A stretch of DNA of 64,000 nucleotides from contig JAPLDL010000019.1 of NCBI GenBank assembly GCA_026391735.1, forward strand, positions 186,001 to 250,000, given 5' to 3'. The stretch is from Bacteroidota bacterium. GTDB taxonomy: Bacteria; Bacteroidota; Bacteroidia; Bacteroidales; FEN-979. Shown here piece by piece: positions 34,898 through 45,439 of this stretch. Position 1 is the stretch's first letter; each line of letters begins with the position of its first letter. Made by a program: the position numbers and the translations under genes. The notes under the pieces are model-generated. The model did not search any database. It was not told where the DNA came from and saw only the letters and a program-made list of their open reading frames with translations.

Positions 34898-37060
34898 TTA
34901 GGTTTTCTTTTCCTCTTCTGCAGCCGCTGCAGGGTGATCCCCTGCCTCCTTTACAGGTTCAACATCAGAAGGAAGTGACTGGGTTATTACATCTCCCGTT
35001 AAGGAAACTTTCGCTTCAGACTTTGGATTCCTCGTTGGAAGGTATTTCTCCTCGGGATTGTCGAAAGGGCGCTTCCCGAAAATAGACTCCAGGTCTTCCC
35101 TGAAAATTACTTCTTTCTCGAGCAGAAGGTTGGCCAGGGAAGCTACTTTTTCTTTGTTATCTACGATCAGCTGCTTCGCTTTGGCATAGGCGGCATCAAT
35201 GATCTTCTTGACCTCAACGTCAATGATTTCGGCAGTCTTTTCACTATAAGGTTTCTGGAAGGCAAATTCATTCTGGCCGCTGGAATCATAGAAACTGATA
35301 TTGCCGACAGCTTCGTTCAAACCGAAATAAACAACCATTGCATATGTTGCCTTAGTAACTTTTTCCAGATCATTCAGGGCTCCTGTTGAGATCTTTCCGA
35401 AGAAAATTTCTTCTGATACCCTTCCTCCCAGGGTTGCTGCCAGTTCATCGAACATCTGCTCGTAGGTCGTAATCTGACGTTCTTCGGGAAGGTACCATGC
35501 AGCTCCCAATGCTTTGCCACGGGGAACAATAGTAACCTTTACCAGCGGATGAGCGTATTCAAGCAGCCAGCTTACAGCTGCATGTCCTGATTCATGGAAA
35601 GCAATAACCTTCTTTTCATGCTGGCTGATTATCTTGCTCTTCTTCTCCAGCCCGCCAACAATACGGTCAATTGCATCCAGGAAGTCCTGCTTCTCAATAA
35701 TGTTTTTGTTCTTTCTTGCTGCAATGAGTGCCGATTCATTACAAACGTTGGCAATATCGGCTCCTGAGAAACCCGGGGTCTGGCGGGCAAGAAATTCAAT
35801 GTCGAGGTTCAGGTCCATTTTAAGTGGTTTCAGATGAACCTTGAAAATTGCTTTCCTTTCTTCCAGGTCGGGAAGTTCAATGTAAATCTGCCTGTCGAAA
35901 CGTCCGGCACGCATCAGGGCGCGGTCAAGGATATCGGCGCGGTTGGTAGCTGCCAGAATGATCACTCCTGCGTTGGTTGCAAAGCCATCCATTTCGGTGA
36001 GCAGCTGGTTCAAGGTATTTTCACGTTCGTCATTGGCTCCTGTGATGGCATTCCTGCCCCTGGCACGGCCAATAGCGTCAATCTCGTCAATAAAAATAAT
36101 ACATGGAGCCTTCTCCTTGGCTTGCCTGAACAGGTCGCGCACCCTGGAAGCTCCAACACCTACGAACATTTCCACAAAATCAGAGCCTGAGATGCTGAAG
36201 AAAGGGACTTTGGCCTCACCGGCTACGGCCTTTGCAAGTAAAGTCTTGCCTGTCCCCGGAGGGCCTACAAGCAAGGCTCCTTTTGGAATCTTGCCTCCCA
36301 GTTGTGTGTATTTTGTCGGGTTCTTAAGGAAATCAACGATCTCCATGATCTCAACTTTGGCTTCTTCAAGACCTGCGACATCGTTGAACGTGATATTTAC
36401 CATGGTGTCCTTGTCGAATAATGTAGCCTTGGATTTGCCGATGTTAAATATCTGGGCACCACCCCCGCCACCGCCTCCGCGGCTCATAAACCTCATGATC
36501 AGAAACCATGCCCCTACCAGGATAAGGATGGGAAGAAGATATCCGAGGATATCACCGAAAATATCTTTCCTTGATTCCGTACCTGGAGGATAAGGGAATT
36601 GTTTTTTAAATTCAGCGATCTTCGTCTCAGGTACGCTGTCATGCCTCATGCGGGAGGAAATTGTATCCCGTGTGTCTTTGAGCAAACCGTAAAAAATATC
36701 TACACTGTTGATCTCATAGTAAAATTGAGGATTCCCGCTGTTAAAAGCAGATCCGAGCCCTTTCTTATTGAATTGTTTGTATGCAGTGTCGTTCAGGATC
36801 CTGTCCTTCTTAATATAGATCTCGGCCTTTTCTTTATTGACCACAACGATCTTCTCGACATCCTGTTTTAGTAAAATCTCCTCAAATTTTGTGTAATCAA
36901 TCGATTTGATGGGATTATTGTAATTAAATACCTGCAGTGCAAGAAAGCCTACCAGAAGTATCCCGTAAATCCAGTAAAAACTGAACTTAGGCTTTTTCCC
37001 TTTGGTAGGATTGAAGTTAGTTTTGAAATTATCTTTCGGTTTATTATCTTTTTCTGCCAT
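34898..37060 (-). CDS. ftsH: ATP-dependent membrane metalloprotease FtsH
   Basis: 720-residue inner-membrane protease that degrades misassembled membrane proteins and regulatory substrates. Membrane segments are at about 26-45 and 170-190, followed by a Gly-rich linker ([10 protein letters not shown]). In the AAA domain are Walker A GPPGTGKT, Walker [12 protein letters not shown] and the second region [19 protein letters not shown]. The zinc site is HESGHAAV (HExxH). The C-terminus has an acidic, Ala- and Glu-rich tail. A CDS for rsfS lies 38 nt upstream and LUD follows after 12 nt. Confidence 0.97.
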   Translation of the reverse strand: MAEKDNKPKDNFKTNFNPTKGKKPKFSFYWIYGILLVGFLALQVFNYNNPIKSIDYTKFEEILLKQDVEKIVVVNKEKAEIYIKKDRILNDTAYKQFNKKGLGSAFNSGNPQFYYEINSVDIFYGLLKDTRDTISSRMRHDSVPETKIAEFKKQFPYPPGTESRKDIFGDILGYLLPILILVGAWFLIMRFMSRGGGGGGGAQIFNIGKSKATLFDKDTMVNITFNDVAGLEEAKVEIMEIVDFLKNPTKYTQLGGKIPKGALLVGPPGTGKTLLAKAVAGEAKVPFFSISGSDFVEMFVGVGASRVRDLFRQAKEKAPCIIFIDEIDAIGRARGRNAITGANDERENTLNQLLTEMDGFATNAGVIILAATNRADILDRALMRAGRFDRQIYIELPDLEERKAIFKVHLKPLKMDLNLDIEFLARQTPGFSGADIANVCNESALIAARKNKNIIEKQDFLDAIDRIVGGLEKKSKIISQHEKKVIAFHESGHAAVSWLLEYAHPLVKVTIVPRGKALGAAWYLPEERQITTYEQMFDELAATLGGRVSEEIFFGKISTGALNDLEKVTKATYAMVVYFGLNEAVGNISFYDSSGQNEFAFQKPYSEKTAEIIDVEVKKIIDAAYAKAKQLIVDNKEKVASLANLLLEKEVIFREDLESIFGKRPFDNPEEKYLPTRNPKSEAKVSLTGDVITQSLPSDVEPVKEAGDHPAAAAEEEKKT

Positions 37061-37098
37061 TCTGTCGTGTGCCTTCAGTAAATATGAATAATTCAGTG

Positions 37099-37470
37099 TC
37101 AGTCTTCAATCTTTACGACAATGGAATCTGCCCATAACTTCTCAAGGTTGAAGAACTTACGCTGTGCTTCCTGGAAAATATGAACCACTACGTCAATATA
37201 GTCTATCAAAATCCATTCCGCATTTTCAAAACCCTCTTTATGCCATGGGTTTAATCCTGTTTGTTTCTTTACACGATGAATGACCTCCTCGGCCAAGGCT
37301 TCCGACTGAGTCCTGGAATTTCCGTGAGCGATGACAAATGCATCGCAAACCGAATGGGTAGTCCCTTTAAAATCAAGGATTACCGGATCTTTTGCTTTTT
37401 TCTCCAGCAAAGCCTCCGATATGGCCTCCAGCAACAGTTCCTGGGCGTCTTTTTTCTTCTTTCTTGGCAT
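37099..37470 (-). CDS. rsfS: Ribosomal silencing factor RsfS
   Basis: 123-residue cytoplasmic protein that binds ribosomal protein L14 and blocks subunit joining when nutrients are short. Family patterns are visible: DPVILDFKGTTHSVCDAFVIAHGNSRTQSEALAEEV and GLNPWHKEGFENAEWILIDYIDVVVHIF. A Lys-rich N-terminus (MPRKKKKDAQ) precedes it. First gene of the operon with ftsH, and downstream of the promoter at 37491-37522. Confidence 0.95.
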   Translation of the reverse strand: MPRKKKKDAQELLLEAISEALLEKKAKDPVILDFKGTTHSVCDAFVIAHGNSRTQSEALAEEVIHRVKKQTGLNPWHKEGFENAEWILIDYIDVVVHIFQEAQRKFFNLEKLWADSIVVKIED

Positions 37471-37490
37471 TAATTATGCGATTACTGAGG

Positions 37491-37522
37491 CAAAGGTAAG
37501 CAATTAAAAATTAGGTTTCAAA
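37491..37522 (-). promoter_or_regulatory. Promoter of the rsfS-ftsH operon
   Basis: Minus-strand -7 box TACCTTTG (37491-37498) and -33 TTTG (37519-37522) with 20 nt between them, the usual Bacteroidota arrangement. The -33 element lies within the last codons of the upstream LOG gene (stop at 37504). Confidence 0.6.
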
Positions 37523-38214
37523 GCATAGGTTTCATAGAAGTCTGTAATGTATTTCACGGCTTCTTCGGCAGTGTCGACAACGGTGAACAGTTCCAGGTCA
37601 TTTTCGGAGATCATACTCTCAGGTAAAACTTTTTTAGCGATCCAGTCGGTAAACCCCTGCCAGTATTCCCGTGAGACAAGTACGATAGGGAACCTCACAA
37701 GCTTGTGGGTCTGGATCAGGGTAATGGCTTCTGTAAGTTCATCCAGGGTCCCGAATCCTCCCGGAAGGGCGATAAACCCCATTGAGTAGCGCATGAACAT
37801 GGTCTTACGCACATAAAAAAAGTCGAAGTTGAGCAGCCTTGTCCTGTCAATAAATGGATTTGGTTTTTGTTCAAAGGGTAAAGAAATGTTAAGTCCAACC
37901 GACTTTCCCCCCGCAAAATGAGCTCCCTTGTTGGCCGCTTCCATTATGCCCGGGCCTCCCCCCGTGATCACCCCGAAACCATTTTTTGTAAGCAGGTAGG
38001 CGATTTCCTCGGCAAGGTGATAATACTTGTTGCTTTCAGGTATGCGGGCCGATCCGAAAATTGAAACGCAGGGGCCGATCTTGCTTAATTTGTCAAACCC
38101 TTCAACCATTTCCGACATTACCTTGAAGATCTCCCAGGTATCGACTGAAATCGTTTCACTCCAGCTTTTCTGCTGAAAGGATTCTTTTAACTTTTCAATG
38201 TCTGTATGTTCCAT
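37504..38214 (-). CDS. TIGR00730/LOG-family Rossmann-fold protein
   Basis: 236-residue cytoplasmic protein of the LOG/TIGR00730 family. The nucleotide-like fold motifs are visible: VSIFGSARIPE, GVITGGGPGIMEAANKGA and IALPGGFGTLDELTEAI (PGGxGTxxE motif). Characterised members release cytokinin-type bases from nucleoside monophosphates; related bacterial ones may act on other nucleotides. The TIGR00730 length is normal. It lies 4 nt downstream of the uvrA stop, on the same strand. Confidence 0.93.
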   Translation of the reverse strand: MEHTDIEKLKESFQQKSWSETISVDTWEIFKVMSEMVEGFDKLSKIGPCVSIFGSARIPESNKYYHLAEEIAYLLTKNGFGVITGGGPGIMEAANKGAHFAGGKSVGLNISLPFEQKPNPFIDRTRLLNFDFFYVRKTMFMRYSMGFIALPGGFGTLDELTEAITLIQTHKLVRFPIVLVSREYWQGFTDWIAKKVLPESMISENDLELFTVVDTAEEAVKYITDFYETYALKPNF

Positions 38215-38218
38215 AAAT

Positions 38219-41038
38219 TCAGCTGTTTAGTTCTTTTCTCAAATGTATCCCTGTGTAACTATTGTCATTCATTGCCACTTCCTCGGGTGTTCCCTCGCAA
38301 ACAATCGTGCCTCCTCTTTCCCCGCCTTCGGGTCCGAGGTCTATAATATGGTCCGCGACTTTAATGACTTCCATATTATGCTCGATCACAAGAACTGTAT
38401 TGCCTTTGGCTACAAGCTTATTCAAAACGCAAAGAAGCACTTTCACATCTTCGAAATGCAAGCCGGTCGTAGGTTCGTCAAGAATATATAAAGTGTTTCC
38501 CGTATCGGTCTTGCTAAGTTCGGATGCAAGTTTTACCCTTTGAGCTTCACCCCCCGATAAGGTTGTCGACTGCTGTCCAAGAGTAATATATCCCAGACCC
38601 ACCTCATTCAGGGTTTTTATCTTGTTAAGGATCATGGGTATATTCTCAAAAAAATCAACGGCCTGTTCAATGGTCATGTTCAGTAAATCGTTGATTGATT
38701 TTCCCTTATATCGTACTTCCAGAGTTTCACGGTTATACCTGTGTCCCTGGCAGGTTTCACAGAGCACATACACATCGGGCAGAAAGTTCATTTCGATTAC
38801 CTTCAAACCTCCTCCTTTGCAGGTTTCGCACCTGCCTCCCTTTACATTGAAGGAGAACCTTCCCGGCTGGTACCCCCTGATCTTTGACTCAGGCAGGGAT
38901 GCGTAAAGTTTACGTATCTCATCAAACACTTTGGTATACGTTGCAGGATTGGATCTGGGTGTGCGTCCGATAGGGCTCTGGTCGATCTCGATCACCTTAT
39001 CGACATTCTTTATCCCTTCGATTCTATCGTATGGAAGTGGTTTGTAATCAGATTTATAAAAGTGTTTGCTGAGGATTGGGTAAAGTGTCTCATTAATAAG
39101 GCTTGACTTACCACTGCCAGATAATCCGGTTATGCAGATAAACTGGCCCAGAGGGATCTCAAGATTGACGGTTTTCAGGTTATTTCCCCGGGCTCCGTAA
39201 AGAGTAAGAGTTTTCCCGTTTCCTTTCCTTCTCTGGTCAGGAACATTGATTTTCTTTCTGCCGCTGAGATATTGACCTGTAAGGTGCCCGTTGGCCATGA
39301 TCTCTGCAGGTGTGCCGTGGGCGACGATCCTTCCTCCGTGTACACCGGCTCCCGGACCTATATCAATCACATAGTCTGAGGCAAGTATCGTTTCTTTGTC
39401 ATGTTCTACAACGATCACGGAGTTCCCGGCATCGCGCAGGTTTTGAAGAGCCTTGATGAGCTTCAGGTTATCATGTTGGTGAAGGCCAATACTCGGTTCA
39501 TCAAGTATATACAGTACACCAACAAGTTGGGATCCGATCTGGGTTGCAAGACGTATCCGCTGGCTTTCTCCACCAGAAAGTGATCTTGCAGGACGGTTCA
39601 GGGTAAGATATCCAATCCCGACATCCAGAAGAAACCGGATCCGGTTCTGAATCTCCCTCACAATTTCGTAGGCAATAACCCTCTTGCGTTCATCAAGTCG
39701 CTTGCTGATGCTGCCCATCCACTCCTCCAGGCTTATCATATCCATCCCGGCAAGTTCAGCAATGTTTTTACTTTCAATTTTAAACTGAAGGGATTCTTTT
39801 TTAAGTCTGGAGCCCAGGCATTCGGGGCATGGCATTTTATTCATGAAACTGCTTACCCATTTCATGATGCCGGCCGGTGCGGTCTCGGCGGTCTGTGAAT
39901 TTATAAAGCTTACAATTCCTTCAAAATTAAGTGAGTAGGTGGATGTGATCCCCAGGTAATCATTCTTGACCCGGATCACTTCATCTGATCCGTAAAGTAT
40001 AGTGTTGATAGCTTGTTCGGGAATGTCGGCAATGGCTGTATTAAGATCGAAGCCGTACTTTTCTCCAATAGCCTCAATCTGCTTGAATATCCATGTGTTT
40101 TTATATTCGCCGAGAGGAACGATGCCTCCCTTTTTAATGCTTTTGCCTTTATCGGGAATGATCTTCTGGATGTCGATCTCCGATATTGTTCCCAGGCCGT
40201 TGCAACGTTGACAGGCACCGTAGGGAGAGTTGAAAGAGAATGTATTAGGTTCGGGCTCGTCGTATGAGATCCCGGTGGTGGGGCACATCAGCAGACGACT
40301 GAAATGCCTCGGTGTGTCTGAAGCAATATCCAGGACAGTAATTGAATCTTTGCCCTGTTTCATTGCAGTATTCACTGATCCTGACAGCCGTTTCACTGAT
40401 TCCCGGTTGATTTGGACCTGGTCAATGACTATATCTATGTCATGGATCTTGTAACGGTCAAGCTGCAAACCGTGTGAGATCTCCCTTACATCGCCGTCAA
40501 TGCGTACGCTCAGGAATCCCTGCTTCCGGATCTGTTCAAACAGCTCACGGTAATGTCCTTTTCGCCCTTTGACTACAGGAGACAGGATCATGACATGTTT
40601 CCCTGCATATTGGGCAAGTATAAGTTCAACAATCTGTTGTTCTGAATAGCGAACCATTTTTTCCCCTGTGGCATATGAATATGCGTCGGCCACCCTCGCG
40701 TAAAGAAGACGCAGGAAGTCATAGATTTCCGTTATAGTCCCGACAGTTGAACGGGGATTTCTGCTTGCCGATTTCTGTTCGATGGAGATAACAGGGTTTA
40801 GTCCGGTGATACGGTCCACATCCGGCCTTTCAAGGCTTCCAATAAACTGCCTTGCATAAGCCGAAAAGGTTTCCATATACCTTCTTTGGCCTTCGGCATA
40901 AATTGTATCAAAGGCAAGGGAGGATTTACCACTGCCGCTTAAGCCGGTAAATACGACAAGCTTGTTCCTGGGAATACGTAAGTCAATATTCCTGAGGTTG
41001 TGCACCCTTGCACCTGATATTTCAAGCTGGTCTTGCAA
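38219..41038 (-). CDS. uvrA: Excinuclease ABC subunit A
   Basis: 939-residue DNA damage sensor of nucleotide excision repair; a dimer recruits UvrB to lesions. Two ABC ATPase cores have Walker [13 protein letters not shown] and [13 protein letters not shown], and signatures [16 protein letters not shown] and [16 protein letters not shown]. The C-terminal zinc module CETCKGG...CETCQG is intact. The first zinc module is altered: CPTTG replaces the usual CPxC, while its partner CQRCNGLG remains. Length is normal. A lytic transglycosylase gene (41051-42052) lies 12 nt upstream on the same strand. Confidence 0.97.
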   Translation of the reverse strand: MQDQLEISGARVHNLRNIDLRIPRNKLVVFTGLSGSGKSSLAFDTIYAEGQRRYMETFSAYARQFIGSLERPDVDRITGLNPVISIEQKSASRNPRSTVGTITEIYDFLRLLYARVADAYSYATGEKMVRYSEQQIVELILAQYAGKHVMILSPVVKGRKGHYRELFEQIRKQGFLSVRIDGDVREISHGLQLDRYKIHDIDIVIDQVQINRESVKRLSGSVNTAMKQGKDSITVLDIASDTPRHFSRLLMCPTTGISYDEPEPNTFSFNSPYGACQRCNGLGTISEIDIQKIIPDKGKSIKKGGIVPLGEYKNTWIFKQIEAIGEKYGFDLNTAIADIPEQAINTILYGSDEVIRVKNDYLGITSTYSLNFEGIVSFINSQTAETAPAGIMKWVSSFMNKMPCPECLGSRLKKESLQFKIESKNIAELAGMDMISLEEWMGSISKRLDERKRVIAYEIVREIQNRIRFLLDVGIGYLTLNRPARSLSGGESQRIRLATQIGSQLVGVLYILDEPSIGLHQHDNLKLIKALQNLRDAGNSVIVVEHDKETILASDYVIDIGPGAGVHGGRIVAHGTPAEIMANGHLTGQYLSGRKKINVPDQRRKGNGKTLTLYGARGNNLKTVNLEIPLGQFICITGLSGSGKSSLINETLYPILSKHFYKSDYKPLPYDRIEGIKNVDKVIEIDQSPIGRTPRSNPATYTKVFDEIRKLYASLPESKIRGYQPGRFSFNVKGGRCETCKGGGLKVIEMNFLPDVYVLCETCQGHRYNRETLEVRYKGKSINDLLNMTIEQAVDFFENIPMILNKIKTLNEVGLGYITLGQQSTTLSGGEAQRVKLASELSKTDTGNTLYILDEPTTGLHFEDVKVLLCVLNKLVAKGNTVLVIEHNMEVIKVADHIIDLGPEGGERGGTIVCEGTPEEVAMNDNSYTGIHLRKELNS

Positions 41039-41050
41039 AAAAGGGAAAGC

Positions 41051-42052
41051 TTAATGGATCTCGTTAATTTTCAATGTGTCGTGAAAGTAGGTCTCTGAAG
41101 GTGGAAGGTCTTTCCTGAGAAACTCAACATTCAATGCCCCTTCTTTTGGAAGGAATATCTGGTATGTCTTTTTAAGCTTGTTTGTCAGAGTGTATCTCCT
41201 GAGCCATGGATTAAAATCACGGAAAACTCTGACACTGACCTTGTTTTTCAGGGCAAATGCAGGAATGTCATGGATTGGAGAATCAATTTGGATGGAATAG
41301 GTCGGGATTACCGGGTAAAAATCACTGGCTCTCAGGTACAGTCCGTAGGTTACAGGATGATTATATATTTCCTTAAGTGCCACAATCCTGTATATGTATC
41401 GTGAGGTTTCATCATTAAGGTAAAGATCATAAAAGCTCCTTGCTTTCTGATTCTCCAAGGCGTCACTCAGGCCGTCCTGCCCGCGGTTGAACGATGCGGC
41501 TGCAAGGGTCCAGTTGCCATATTTTGCAAACGACTCAAGAAAATAATGGCATGCTGCTTCTGTTGCCTTGGCCACGTTGTATCTCTCATCGACCTCTTCG
41601 TTAACCTCCAGGCCGTAATGTATTGCCGTGGGTTTCAGAAATTGCCAGAACCCTTCTGCTTTTGAAGGGGAGACCGCATTATAAAAGTTACTTTCGGCAA
41701 GAGCAAGGAATTTGAAGTCATCAGGCACTTTGTTTTTTTTTAGAATAGGCTCGATCATAGGAAACCACCGGCTGGCCCTCTTGAACATCAGAATAGTCGA
41801 TGCATGCATGAAAGTATTGATCATAATCTCCCGGTCAAGACCTTCGTGCACATAGAAAAGTTCGAGGGGCATTTTCTCTCCTGCAAAATCAGCCGTTGAA
41901 GGGCATTCGGGTGAAAAAATTCGATATGAACGCTGAGCTACCTCGCGGTAATCTTTTGCGGGGTTTTTCTGCAGAATAACTCCAAATACCATCAAAGCGG
42001 CGATGGCAAGAAGGGATATAATTATTATCGGGTATTTCAGGTTTGGTTTCAT
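41051..42052 (-). CDS. Membrane-anchored lytic transglycosylase
   Basis: 333-residue cell-wall enzyme with an N-terminal anchor or signal segment (residues 7-27). The SLT domain is at about 100-235: [27 protein letters not shown] gives the catalytic Glu in ALAES, and [29 protein letters not shown] completes the MltD-like pattern. It cleaves peptidoglycan to anhydro-muropeptides. No LysM repeats are visible, so it is shorter than typical MltD. Its start follows the rfbC stop by 1 nt; uvrA follows 12 nt after it. Confidence 0.9.
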   Translation of the reverse strand: MKPNLKYPIIIISLLAIAALMVFGVILQKNPAKDYREVAQRSYRIFSPECPSTADFAGEKMPLELFYVHEGLDREIMINTFMHASTILMFKRASRWFPMIEPILKKNKVPDDFKFLALAESNFYNAVSPSKAEGFWQFLKPTAIHYGLEVNEEVDERYNVAKATEAACHYFLESFAKYGNWTLAAASFNRGQDGLSDALENQKARSFYDLYLNDETSRYIYRIVALKEIYNHPVTYGLYLRASDFYPVIPTYSIQIDSPIHDIPAFALKNKVSVRVFRDFNPWLRRYTLTNKLKKTYQIFLPKEGALNVEFLRKDLPPSETYFHDTLKINEIH

Positions 42053-42053
42053 T

Positions 42054-42596
42054 TCAGAATGGAGTAGTGAAGTCTTTGAATTTTGGAGAGATTTTATCTT
42101 TGTCGGAGATCACAGGATATTCCAGACCCCAGTTAATATTCAAGTCCGGGTCATTCCACAATATGCTTCCTTCCGATGATTTGCTATAGATGTTGGTACA
42201 TTTGTAAAAAAAGATGGTGTCGTCTTCCAGGGTGGCAAAGCCATGGGCAAAACCCTCGGGGATCCAATACATCCACTTATTCTGGCCTGAAAGCACTATG
42301 GATTCCCATTTCCCGTATGTCGGTGAATTTTTGCGGATATCCACTGCAACATCCATGACGGAACCCCTCATTACGCGAACTAGCTTGCCTTGTGCAAAAG
42401 GAGGTGCCTGAAAATGCAGGCCTCTGAGCACACCTTTTTTCGACTTGGATTCATTATCCTGTAAAAACTTCAGATCCAGCCCAAGGTTCAGGAACTTCCC
42501 GTGGTTGAATGATTCAAAAAAATATCCGCGTTCATCTTCAAACACATCAGGCTTGATGATAAGCAGGCCTTCAAGGGGAGTTTTTATTATTTCCAT
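42054..42596 (-). CDS. rfbC: dTDP-4-dehydrorhamnose 3,5-epimerase
   Basis: 180-residue cupin-fold enzyme of dTDP-L-rhamnose synthesis. Key motifs: DERGYFFESFNHGKF, QDNESKSKKGVLRGLHFQAPPFAQGKLVRVMRG (the catalytic His lies in LRGLHFQ), and WIPEGFAHGFATLEDDTIFFYKCT. The other rfb genes (A, B, D) are not in this window. Downstream gene is the lytic transglycosylase, 1 nt away, consistent with an envelope theme. Confidence 0.95.
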   Translation of the reverse strand: MEIIKTPLEGLLIIKPDVFEDERGYFFESFNHGKFLNLGLDLKFLQDNESKSKKGVLRGLHFQAPPFAQGKLVRVMRGSVMDVAVDIRKNSPTYGKWESIVLSGQNKWMYWIPEGFAHGFATLEDDTIFFYKCTNIYSKSSEGSILWNDPDLNINWGLEYPVISDKDKISPKFKDFTTPF

Positions 42597-42627
42597 AATC
42601 TGATTTTTTTAATAACTGACTTTTCCT

Positions 42628-42663
42628 ATCAGATATCCGACATCTGATATCTGATGTCAGATG
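42628..42663. repeat. Overlapping inverted repeats between rfbC and lpdA
   Basis: ATCAGATATC (42628-42637) and GATATCTGAT (42646-42655) are exact 10-bp complements. A second pair, CATCTGA (42641-42647) and TCAGATG (42657-42663), overlaps the first, so only one hairpin can form at a time. It could act as a terminator for lpdA, but no T-tract of normal form follows. Confidence 0.5.
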
Positions 42664-44052
42664 TTACAAATGAATGCATTCCCCGTATGCCTGTGCCACG
42701 GCTTCCATGATGGCTTCGCTAATAGTCGGATGGGGGTGAACAGCTTCAATGATTTCCCTTCCGGTTGTTTCGAGTTTCCTCGCAACCACAACTTCTGCAA
42801 TCATTTCCGTAACATTTTCTCCTATCATATGAGCTCCAAGCCATTCGCCGTATTTTGCATCAAAGATCACCTTGATAAAACCTTCACGTGATCCTGAGGC
42901 AGTTGCCTTACCCGAAGCGGTAAAGGGGAATTTCCCAACCAGTATCTCGTACCCTGCATCTTTTGCAGCTTTTTCGGTCATTCCAACCGAAGCAATTTCG
43001 GGATGAGTATATGTACACCCCGGAATGTTGCCGTAATCGAGGGGTTCAACTTGTTTCCCTGCGATCTTCTCAACGCAGATAATCCCTTCGTGGGAAGCAA
43101 CATGCGCAAGGGCGGGTCCTTTCACAATATCGCCTATGGCATAGTAGCCTGCAACATTCGTCCGGTAGAAGTCATCCACCACCACTTTGCCGCGTTCCAC
43201 AGCAATGCCTGTTTCCTCAAGTCCTATACCTTCAATATTTGTTGCAACGCCAACAGCCGAAAGCACAATATCGCAATCAATGACCTCGTCACCTTTTTTT
43301 GTCTTTACAGTCACTTTGCAACCCTCACCCCTGGTGTCAACCGATTCAACAGACACTCCAGTCATCACTTTCATTCCTGCTTTTTTAAACGATCTTTCCA
43401 GGGTTTTCGATACTTCCTCATCCTCCACCGGTACAATATTGGGAAGTACTTCGATGAGTGTCACTTTTGTCCCGATAGAATGGTAGAAATATGCGAACTC
43501 CGAACCAATTGCTCCGGATCCAACCACTACCATAGATTTGGGCTGTACGGGCAGGGTCATGGCTTCGCGGTACCCGATGATCTTACTGCCGTCCTGCTTG
43601 AGATTTGGGAGTTCTTTTGAACGGGCCCCGGTGGCAAGGATGATATGGGCGGTCTCGTAATCAGTAGTTTTCCCGCTTTCATCAGTAACCTCTACAATCT
43701 TGCCCGGTTTTATTTTTCCGAATCCTTTTAGATGTTCAACTTTATTTTTCTTCAGGAGAAATTGTATACCCTTGCTCATTGCATCGGCCACTTCGCGGCT
43801 TCGTTTTATAATTGCAGGAAAATCGGCTTTGGCTTCAGTTGCCGAGATCCCGTATTCAGAGGCATGCTGAAAATACTGAAAAACACTTGCACTTTTCAGC
43901 AAGGCCTTGGTTGGGATGCAACCCCAGTTAAGGCATATGCCGCCGAGTTCGGCTCTTTCGACAACTGCAACCTTAAAACCAAGCTGAGCGGCACGTATTG
44001 CGGCAACATACCCCCCCGGGCCGCTGCCTATGACAATGATATCAAAGTTCAT
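42664..44052 (-). CDS. lpdA: Dihydrolipoyl dehydrogenase
   Basis: 462-residue flavoprotein that reoxidises dihydrolipoamide for 2-oxoacid dehydrogenases or the glycine cleavage system. The FAD dinucleotide motif is VIGSGPGGYVAAIRAA (residues about 6-20), redox-active Cys pair GGICLNWGCIPTKALL (residues about 38-52), NAD motif VVVGSGAIGSEFA, and the C-terminal active-site HPHPT. No E1 or E2 genes lie next to it. gcvP is about 5 kb away, so one plausible use is glycine cleavage. Confidence 0.96.
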   Translation of the reverse strand: MNFDIIVIGSGPGGYVAAIRAAQLGFKVAVVERAELGGICLNWGCIPTKALLKSASVFQYFQHASEYGISATEAKADFPAIIKRSREVADAMSKGIQFLLKKNKVEHLKGFGKIKPGKIVEVTDESGKTTDYETAHIILATGARSKELPNLKQDGSKIIGYREAMTLPVQPKSMVVVGSGAIGSEFAYFYHSIGTKVTLIEVLPNIVPVEDEEVSKTLERSFKKAGMKVMTGVSVESVDTRGEGCKVTVKTKKGDEVIDCDIVLSAVGVATNIEGIGLEETGIAVERGKVVVDDFYRTNVAGYYAIGDIVKGPALAHVASHEGIICVEKIAGKQVEPLDYGNIPGCTYTHPEIASVGMTEKAAKDAGYEILVGKFPFTASGKATASGSREGFIKVIFDAKYGEWLGAHMIGENVTEMIAEVVVARKLETTGREIIEAVHPHPTISEAIMEAVAQAYGECIHL

Positions 44053-44147
44053 ACGCTATAGTTTTTATTAATCTGCGAAAGTACTAAAAATTGAGCTGTG
44101 ATCCACTTTACAGAAGATCCAATATTTATCACTGGAGAATTATATAG

Positions 44148-44178
44148 TTGCAGTTTATCACAAAGTTTTTTATTTTTG
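44148..44178 (+). promoter_or_regulatory. Promoter of the transsulfuration-enzyme gene
   Basis: TTG (44148-44150) and TATTTTTG (44171-44178) are separated by 20 nt, fitting the Bacteroidota -33/-7 layout. The predicted transcript begins a few bases later, right at the leader hairpin 44184-44209. Confidence 0.6.
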
Positions 44179-44183
44179 TTTAT

Positions 44184-44209
44184 TACTCGCTTAACAAAGC
44201 CGAGGAGTA
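44184..44209 (+). promoter_or_regulatory. 5'-leader hairpin before the transsulfuration gene
   Basis: TACTC and GAGTA form an outer 5-bp stem, and GCTT-AACA-AAGC an inner 4-bp stem, with a 4-nt bulge (CGAG). The structure would be at the very 5' end of the mRNA, 20 nt before the ATG at 44229. It is too small for a known SAM riboswitch class and no match could be established. Confidence 0.35.
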
Positions 44210-44228
44210 GCAACTAAAATTTAAGACC

Positions 44229-45431
44229 ATGCCAAAACAAGGATTCAGTACCAAAGCCATTCATGCCGGAAACATAGAATTCAGCCCCGGTTCGATGATC
44301 ACCCCTCTTTACCAGTCTGTAGCTTATCCATATTCCGATGCCAAAGAAGCTGCAGCAATCTTTACCGGTGAAAAGCCCGGATATACCTATGGACGATGGG
44401 ATAACCCGACCGTGGACCTTTTTGAGCGCAGGATGGCTGCATTGGAAGGAACCGACGGGGCAATAGCGACATCTTCCGGGATGGCGGCCATTTTCCTCCT
44501 TTCTCACCACTGGCTTTCACCTGGCGACGAAGTTGTTTCCTCCAACCGGGTTTATGGGGGCACTTTCGGCCTGTTTGAAACCGGGCTGAAGAAAATGGGG
44601 ACCAAGGTCAACTGGGTGACAAAACCCGAGGACATCAATGCATGGAAAGCAGCGATAACTCCTAAGACAAAGTTCTTATTTGTGGAAACTCCGAGTAATC
44701 CTGCACTTTTCATTGCCGACATACCGGCACTTGCAAAATTGGCCAAATCGAAGAAACTCCCGCTGGTTGTTGACAATACGATATGCACTCCTGCACTTCA
44801 GCAGCCCATTGCACTGGGAGCCGATGTTACGGTACATTCCACGACAAAATATGTATGCGGTAACGGGACAAGCTTGGGTGGGATAATTTGCGGACCTAAA
44901 AGTCTTATTGACGGGATCAGGCAGAGCTGCATCAGATACCTGGGACCCTCCATGGCTCCGTTCAATGCATGGCTAAACCTGCTTGGCCTTGAAACCTTAT
45001 CGCTCAGAATGGAAAAACATTGTTCAAATGCAATGGCTGTTGCCACTTTCCTTGAGAAGCACCCAAGGGTGAAGCATGTGAATTACCCCGGGCTCAAAGC
45101 CAACCCGTTCCATAAGATGATAAAAGCTCAGATGAAGGGCTGCAGTTCATTGCTTTCATTTGAGATTGAAGGTAACTATAAGGATGCAACGAAATTCATC
45201 GATTCACTAAAGATCATCACTCATGCCACGCATCTGGGCACCTGCCGTTCGATTGTGACCCATCCTGCTTCCACCACGCATTCGGCAATGGGGGAGAAGG
45301 AAATGAAAAAGGCCGGTATATCGCCTTCGATGATCCGGTTCTCTATTGGTATTGAAGATGAGAAGGATTTGTTGGATGACCTTGCACAGGCTTTCAAAGT
45401 GGCCGGAAAATCGGGGAAACGCAAAAAATAA
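44229..45431 (+). CDS. Transsulfuration-family PLP enzyme (methionine or homocysteine metabolism)
   Basis: 400-residue cytoplasmic PLP enzyme of the Cys/Met metabolism family. Visible motifs are GYTYGRWDNPTVDLFERRMAALEG, ATSSGMAAI, the PLP site VDNTICTPALQQP and HSTTKYVCGNG (the Lys forms the Schiff base), and VTHPASTTHSAMG at the C-terminus. Members include O-succinylhomoserine sulfhydrylase, cystathionine gamma-synthase and methionine gamma-lyase, and these cannot be separated by eye. A hairpin links it to thrC downstream, and a similar paralogue follows at 47608. Confidence 0.88.
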   Translation: MPKQGFSTKAIHAGNIEFSPGSMITPLYQSVAYPYSDAKEAAAIFTGEKPGYTYGRWDNPTVDLFERRMAALEGTDGAIATSSGMAAIFLLSHHWLSPGDEVVSSNRVYGGTFGLFETGLKKMGTKVNWVTKPEDINAWKAAITPKTKFLFVETPSNPALFIADIPALAKLAKSKKLPLVVDNTICTPALQQPIALGADVTVHSTTKYVCGNGTSLGGIICGPKSLIDGIRQSCIRYLGPSMAPFNAWLNLLGLETLSLRMEKHCSNAMAVATFLEKHPRVKHVNYPGLKANPFHKMIKAQMKGCSSLLSFEIEGNYKDATKFIDSLKIITHATHLGTCRSIVTHPASTTHSAMGEKEMKKAGISPSMIRFSIGIEDEKDLLDDLAQAFKVAGKSGKRKK

Positions 45432-45439
45432 AGTAAGGA

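Noticed and set aside
44184-44209. SAM riboswitch before the transsulfuration gene
   Set aside because: The leader is too short, and the conserved SAM-I, SAM-II or SAM-V core bases are not found.
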